This document shows, piece after piece, positions 58,930 to 64,000 of a DNA stretch of 64,000 nt; the first letter of the stretch is position 1, and every line of letters starts with the position of its first letter. The notes under the pieces were generated by a model. That model had not been told where the DNA came from. It did not search any database and saw only the letters and a list, made by a program, of their open reading frames with translations. The DNA is from Anadara kagoshimensis. Lineage: Eukaryota; Mollusca; Bivalvia; Arcoida; Arcidae. The DNA lies in assembly GCA_021292105.1 (NCBI GenBank), contig CM037870.1:43914576-43978575 (forward strand), in the 5' to 3' direction. A program made the translations under genes and the position numbers.

Positions 58930-60290
58930 TTTTAGTTCCAGTGGTTGATGTACGTCCAGTGTGTCATCAGCTTTGGTTGATGTATGCCTAATGTGTCATC
59001 AGCTTTAGTGGATGTATGTCCAGTGTGTCATCATCAAGTTTGGATGATGTATGCCCAGTGTGTCATCATCAGCTTTGGTTGATGTATGCCCAGTGTGTCA
59101 TCATCAGCTTTGGTTGATGTATGCCCAGTGTGCCATCATCAGGTTTGGTTGATTTATGCCAAATGTGTCATCATCGGCTTTGGTTAATGTATGCCCAGTG
59201 TGTCATCATCGGGTTTGGTTGATGTATGCCCAGTATGTCATCATCAGGTTTGGTTGATATATATGCCCAGTGTGTCATCATCAGCTTTGGTTGATATATA
59301 TATGCCCAGTGTGTCATCATCAGCTTTGGTTGATGTATGCCCAGTATGTCATCATTTAGCTTTGGTTGATATATATGCCCAGTGTGTCATCATCAGCTTT
59401 GGTTGATATATATGCCCAATGTGTCATCATCAGGTTTGGTTGATGTATGCCCAGTGTTTCATCACCAGGTTTGGTTGATATATATGTCCAGTGTGTCATT
59501 ATCAGCTTTGGTTAATATATATGCCCAATGTGTCATCATCAGGTTTGGTTGATATATATTCCTAATGTGTCATCATCACCTTTAATTAATGTATATGCCC
59601 AGTGTGTCATCATCAGCTTTGGTTGATATATATGCCCAGTGTGTCATCATCAGGTTGGTTGATGTATGCCCAGTGTGTCATCATCAGGTTTGGTTGATAT
59701 TTATGCCCAGTGTGTCATCATCAGCTTTGGTTAATATATATGCCCAGTGTGTCATCATCAGGTTTGGTTGATATATATGCCCAGTGTGTCATCATCAGCT
59801 TTGGTTAATGTATATGCCCAGTTGGTCATCATCAGGTTTGGTTGATGTACTCCCAGTGTGTCATAATCAGCTTTGGTTGATGTATACCCAGTGTGCTATC
59901 AACAACTTTGGTTGATGTATGCCTAATGTGTCATCATCAGGTTTGGTTGATGTATGCCCAGTGTGTCATCAGCTTTGCTTGATGTATACCCAGTGTGTCA
60001 TCAACAGCTTTGGTTGAAGTATGCCTAATGTGTCATCATCAAGTTTGGTTGATGTATTTCTAATATGTCATCAGCTTTGGTTGATGTATGCCCAGGGTGT
60101 CATCATCAGCTTTGGCTGATATATGCCCAGTGTGTCATCATCAGATTTTGTGGTTAAGTGCCCAATGTGCCATCATCAGGTTTTGTTGATGTATGCCCAG
60201 TGTGTCATAATCAGTTCTGGTCGACATGTGCCCAGTGTGCCATAATCAGATCAGCTTTAGTTTATACATGGCCTGTGTGCCACCAGCCTT
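58930..60290. repeat. Minisatellite of about 35 bp, 35 or more units
   Basis: The unit is GGTTTGGTTGATGTATGCCC then AGTGTGTCATCATCA, with a GCTTTGG variant and a TATATA insertion making 37-40-bp units. A degenerate zone from about 58580 suggests older, decayed units at the left edge. Short open frames here are by-products. Confidence 0.95.
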
Positions 60291-60302
60291 GGTTACTTAG
60301 CT

Positions 60303-61297
60303 TTAAAGGTCATTTAAGTAGGAAAATTCAAGTGAAAACCATTCGGTTGAAAAGCGTGAAAGAGGGGTATAATTATGAAATTACCTACACAAGTGTGAAG
60401 ATTTATAAATAAAAATAAATTAGGAATTGATAATTTAAGTGTTTTTAAAATATTTGTTGCATTTTTTAAAGAAAATTGTGCAAAAATACATGTGTTGGGG
60501 AAAATAGTTTACACCTTGTATAACGAATTAATTTTAAAAGATGAAAAGATATTAAGATAGTCAACGTCATAGAGCAGTGCAAAGGGGACAGAATTTGTTA
60601 AAGAAATACGAGGTTTTTGAAAACTCGACAATTTACGGTTAAGGTTTTCTATGATTTGTTTTCCTTTTAAAAATGCGTGTACCAGGCGTGATAGTTCATA
60701 TTCTAAGGCTACCAACGATCCAAGGGAAGATTATAAAAGCTACGTTTGTATATTACTTGATTATTGTTGAGGCATATTCGGTCTTATATAGTTCAACATT
60801 GTTGAAACCAAACAATATTCACCTCAAATCAAATAGAACAGTATTGTGTGACCGTGCACTTTTAGTGACTTGTTGTATTTTGGATTATTAGTGGCCTTAG
60901 AATATAAATATCACGCCTGGTACACGCATTTTAAAAAGGAAAATAAATCGTAGATTACATCAATCGTAAATTGTCGAGTTTTCAAAAACCTCGTATTTCT
61001 TTAGCAAACTCTAGTCCCTTTGCACTGCTTTATGATGTTGACTATCTTAATATCTTTTCATTTTTTAAAATTAATTCGTTATACAAGGTGTAAACTATTT
61101 TCCCCAACACATGTATTTTTGCTCTATTTTCATAAAACATGCAACAAGTATTTTGAAATTTCTTAAATTATCAATTCCTGCTGTATTTTTATTTAAAAAT
61201 CTTCACACGTGTTAGGTAATTTTATAATTATACCCCTCTTTCACGCTTTTCAACCAAATGGTTTTCACTTGAATTTTCCTACTTAGATGACCCTTAA
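60303..61297. mobile_element. Foldback element: about 400-bp inverted arms around a 180-bp spacer
   Basis: The left arm (60303-60710) and right arm (60892-61297) are near-complementary over their whole length. For example, ACACCTTGTATAACGAATTA at 60511 answers TAATTCGTTATACAAGGTGT at 61071, and ATGCGTGTACCAGGCGTGAT answers ATCACGCCTGGTACACGCAT. Only scattered mismatches and small indels are seen. The spacer holds part of a 72-codon + strand frame (60673-60891) that begins in the left arm and resembles nothing known to me. No transposase is present. Confidence 0.9.
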
Positions 61298-61309
61298 GGT
61301 TGTGTTGGG

Positions 61310-61990
61310 CCCTTACTTTTTTGTCAAATGTAAAATGGGTTCTGAATTAGGTACCTTGTGATTTTACATTGTACATGTAAAACAACATGTATCTAATACT
61401 AGTGTAACTTTTATTGCTAAGTAAATAAATGCTCTAGTTTCTTAGTAAACATTCTGGATTAAATCCATACATCAGTAATACAATTGAATTGACATTAAAT
61501 ACAGAAAATCTTTAAAAAAAGACCAACTTAATTCATTTGCATTTTTGCAAAACATTTTTTGGAGAGATTTATTTTTGAAATCGCAGCATGAAGTAAATGG
61601 TGGTATCTTACCACAAGGTCAAAGGTTGTATATACCCCTTATAAGCCTCCATTGTATGTATCAGGTATCGGACTGTTTTGCATTGCCATGCAGTGTAACC
61701 GGAGTATTATATGATAGTTTCAGGATGTTTTCATCTAATTGTGTAAGGATATCGGATAACCTGTGTTTTTTATTCCTGATTTATTGATTTGACCAACATT
61801 TTATAAAAACAACATGTCATCTTAAGACAGGTTTATGTCTGCCAGAATCGCAGGGTTGTAATTTAATCTTTGGACCAATGTGGTCTTGTGTCAGTCAACC
61901 TTTAAATTTACTGAAGTTTATATCTGTGAAGGTGTGTAATTTACATACGATTTGGTCTAGACACAATACACACATGTGTTCACATATGCA
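61310..61990. other. Unique DNA
   Basis: Nothing recognised. Confidence 0.35.
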
Positions 61991-62007
61991 TGTATAATTA
62001 TACAGGG

Positions 62008-62095
62008 CTCAGTTTCAGAATTATTCCTTAGTGAAGGTTTTCTTTAACTTAAATCTAGAAATAATTTTGTCAGCATTCAGTAATTTAAATTGTCA
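62008..62095. mobile_element. MITE-A left-end fragment
   Basis: GCTCAGTTTCAGAATTATTC, CTTAGTGAAGG and TTAACTTAAATCTAG follow the left half of MITE-A with divergence. Confidence 0.45.
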
Positions 62096-62097
62096 TT

Positions 62098-62375
62098 ATA
62101 CCCCTGCAAATGAAGTTTAGGAGGTATATAGGAATTGCACTATCTGTCTATCCATTGCATATATCCATATGGCAGTTATTGACTGTTTGTCCCAGTATCA
62201 TGCCCACTGTATATCTCACATGTCTGTGGATGGATTTTAATCAAATTTGACAAAAGAAGTAAACCAACATGAGACAATGTGTCACAGGATCTCAAAAACT
62301 TTGAAAAATTGAGTGGGAGAGTTAACTCCATTCAATCAATCTATCATATATGAAGGAGGCATATGTGTTATATTG
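62098..62375. repeat. Dispersed repeat starting ACCCCTGCAAATGAAGTTTA
   Basis: The start, ACCCCTGCAAATGAAGTTTA then GGAGGTATATAGGAATTG, and the TCTGTCTATCC block resemble a common bivalve repeat. The end GAAGGAGGCATATGTG is typical too. Only one copy lies in the window. Confidence 0.4.
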
Positions 62376-62446
62376 ATAATTTTACTCTTGTTTTAACAAT
62401 ACTGTAGCTATGTTACACATTTAAGCCACAATCTTTATAGACTTAG

Positions 62447-62665
62447 ACCTTAGTGGCCAAATAGTCTCAAGCAGCCACTTATACAGATCAAATCCTTAGG
62501 TTCAATCTAATCCCACTTGGACAGATGATTGTGTGAGAAAGTATGTCATTTCACTTGCTGAAGGTTGGTAGTTTTCTCTGGGCACTCTGGTTTCCTCCAC
62601 CATTCTGAAATTGAAAATGCCTCAATATAAGTGAAAGAATCTTGACTGGGATAAAACACCATTTA
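62447..62665 (+). mobile_element. SINE-A copy
   Basis: CTTAGTGGCCAAATAGTCTC, a degenerate B box, GTGTGAGAAAGTATGTCATT and the tail TGACTGGGATAAAACACC. Confidence 0.7.
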
Positions 62666-62687
62666 TCCAATCTAAACCTTTTGTACA

Positions 62688-62870
62688 TACAGTCAAACCT
62701 GTCTATCAAGGCCACCCAAGGGAACTAGTAAAATTGCCCTTTATAGGCAGGTGGTCTTTATATACAGGTTTTAATAATATGAATAAAGAACAATTGGGAT
62801 GCAATTTTACTGGCCTTTTTAAGCAGGTGGTCCTTTTATAGAGGTGGCCTATATGGCAGGTTCCACTGTA
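62688..62870. mobile_element. MITE-D copy, well preserved
   Basis: The left TACAGTCAAACCTGTCTATC and right TATGGCAGGTTCCACTGTA ends are inverted. It is the clearest copy of the family here. Confidence 0.75.
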
Positions 62871-62879
62871 TTAACATAC

Positions 62880-63365
62880 ACTTGATCTGTAAGTAAATCA
62901 GAATAACTAGATGCCAATATTTTCCAAGCTTGAAGTTAATCTATGACATAATATAATATCATACACTGACACACACACAGATCAATGCATTTCTGCCTTA
63001 ATAACTTAATTTCATTCAATCTATTTTGAAAGAGCTCTTTGATGTCTGAAGGTAAAAAAAATATAAATGTAAAATGCCAGGTTATTTTATCTCGGCAGTC
63101 CTAAATGGATTTATTTTTAAGTATTGACCAAATATCTTTCTGATAAATCCACATATTAATATATAATGTGAATTTTTATGTGATTGATATTTTTGATGAG
63201 GTTTTTGACTTTGTTATATAGCTAATCAATTGAGGTGTTTGTTGTACAACCCCAAAGTAAACACCACCCACCTATCTTACATTAGCATGGAGGTTCAATA
63301 AAATATTGTATCGGTAATTAGTATGCATGAAAAATGTGTCATATATTGTCATCCTTCAGTAAATA
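62880..63365. other. Unique AT-rich DNA
   Basis: Nothing recognised. Confidence 0.35.
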
Positions 63366-63369
63366 CAAG

Positions 63370-63630
63370 GAGTGGAGTGGCATAATTCAAAGTTGAGGTT
63401 TAACGCACATGTCAAGATTTTTTTATCTTATATCGAGATGGTCAGTTCAGGGATGGAGAAAACCAGAGTGTCTTAAAACACTACTGACCTTCAGCAAGAA
63501 AACTTAACACAAAGAGGCAATAGTGGCCTATTGAGGTGATCATCTTAGAAATGGTGGCTGGAGGAAACCAGAGTGCCTGGAAAAAACCACCAACCTTCAG
63601 CAAGGAAACTAACACAAAAGGCAATAATGG
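63370..63630 (-). mobile_element. SINE-A copy with an internal duplication
   Basis: The body segment CTTCAGCAAG(A/G)AAACTNACAC occurs twice (about 63489 and 63595), with GGAAACCAGAGTGCCTGG between, as if part of the SINE was duplicated or two copies joined. Confidence 0.6.
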
Positions 63631-63689
63631 TCCAAGTTCATCCCAGGATGGAGGTTGTGAAAAGTTTGAGATTGCCCATTTGGAGGGCA

Positions 63690-63990
63690 AACAGTAAATG
63701 AAATTTTGTGTACTTGATGATGTGGTAAACATGCCCACTCAACAAAATGTTAAACTTGCCCTCTCAAAGATATGCCCTCTAGATAAAATATTTTTATTAT
63801 GTTAAACTTGTCCAGTAAATGAAATTTGTGCACTTGGTGTAGCGTTAAAGTTGCCCACTCAACAAAATGTTAAACTGTCCTCTCAAAAATATGCCCTCTG
63901 GATAAAATGTCTAACTTGCCCATTCAATGAAATGTTAAACTTGTCCATTCAACAAAATTTTAAACTCGTCCAGTCCATGCACTCTTCTCC
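63690..63990. repeat. Degenerate tandem repeat, about 120-bp units of shorter sub-repeats
   Basis: GCCCACTCAACAAAATGTTA lies at 63733 and 63853. ATGCCCTCT(A/G)GATAAAAT follows each. Sub-units of about 24 bp built on TTAAACTTGCCCATTCAA run to the window end. Confidence 0.75.
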
Positions 63991-64000
63991 ACTCAAAGGC

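Noticed and set aside
59191-59771. Short repetitive frames (MPSVSSSGLVDV-type)
   Set aside because: By-products of the 35-bp minisatellite; no frame is kept across the array.

Overview
The window is animal nuclear DNA: AT-rich, intron-dominated, with GT-AG splice signals, few long open frames and very many small dispersed repeats. The repeat set (tRNA-headed SINEs, TA-flanked MITEs, elements opening TTTAGCTCACCTGAG and closing GGGCCTCTTGTTT around a tandem core, and a MITE starting TACAGTCAAACCTG) is of the kind found in bivalve molluscs. I infer a bivalve; the species cannot be fixed from the sequence alone.

Host genes. (1) On the + strand a long Ser/Tyr-rich coding exon (about 4866-6082) ends at a clean donor. 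It carries a row of Tyr-x-x-Val/Leu motifs and an apparent one-base frame break near its start. About 24 kb downstream, a TATA box (30247-30256) precedes a 36-codon first exon (30303-30410) that also ends at a phase-0 donor. The two may be alternative first exons of one gene; their shared downstream exons are not identified here. (2) On the - strand, 44098-45000 is the terminal exon of an HtrL/YibB (WlaTC)-type glycosyltransferase-like gene. A small upstream exon at 46363-46430 joins it in phase. The exon with the membrane anchor was not found. Three further + strand blocks (38353-38441, 54755-54953, 57875-57975) have splice-like borders but are weak candidates.

Repeats. SINE-A (class II tRNA-like head, about 16 copies), SINE-B (about 8 copies) and one SINE-C flanked by a 14-bp target duplication are spread throughout. 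There are several MITE families, a 154-172-bp element whose insertion can be seen against an empty paralogous site, a 5'-truncated LINE 3' end with a 14-bp duplication, and two elements with inverted ends and tandem cores. Tandem arrays lie at 853-1135 (22 bp), 8035-8725, 31046-31385 (about 32 bp), 45048-46015 (102 and 116 bp, higher order), 58930-60290 (about 35 bp) and 63690-63990.

Large inverted repeats. A foldback of about 1 kb (60303-61297, arms about 400 bp) sits directly beside the 35-bp array. A 170-bp palindrome at 47227-47398 carries a hammerhead-like core like those reported in Penelope-like elements.

I see no retrovirus, LTR element, Polinton, CRISPR array, rRNA or convincing functional tRNA gene. 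Gene density is low, and most short open frames are shadows of repeats.
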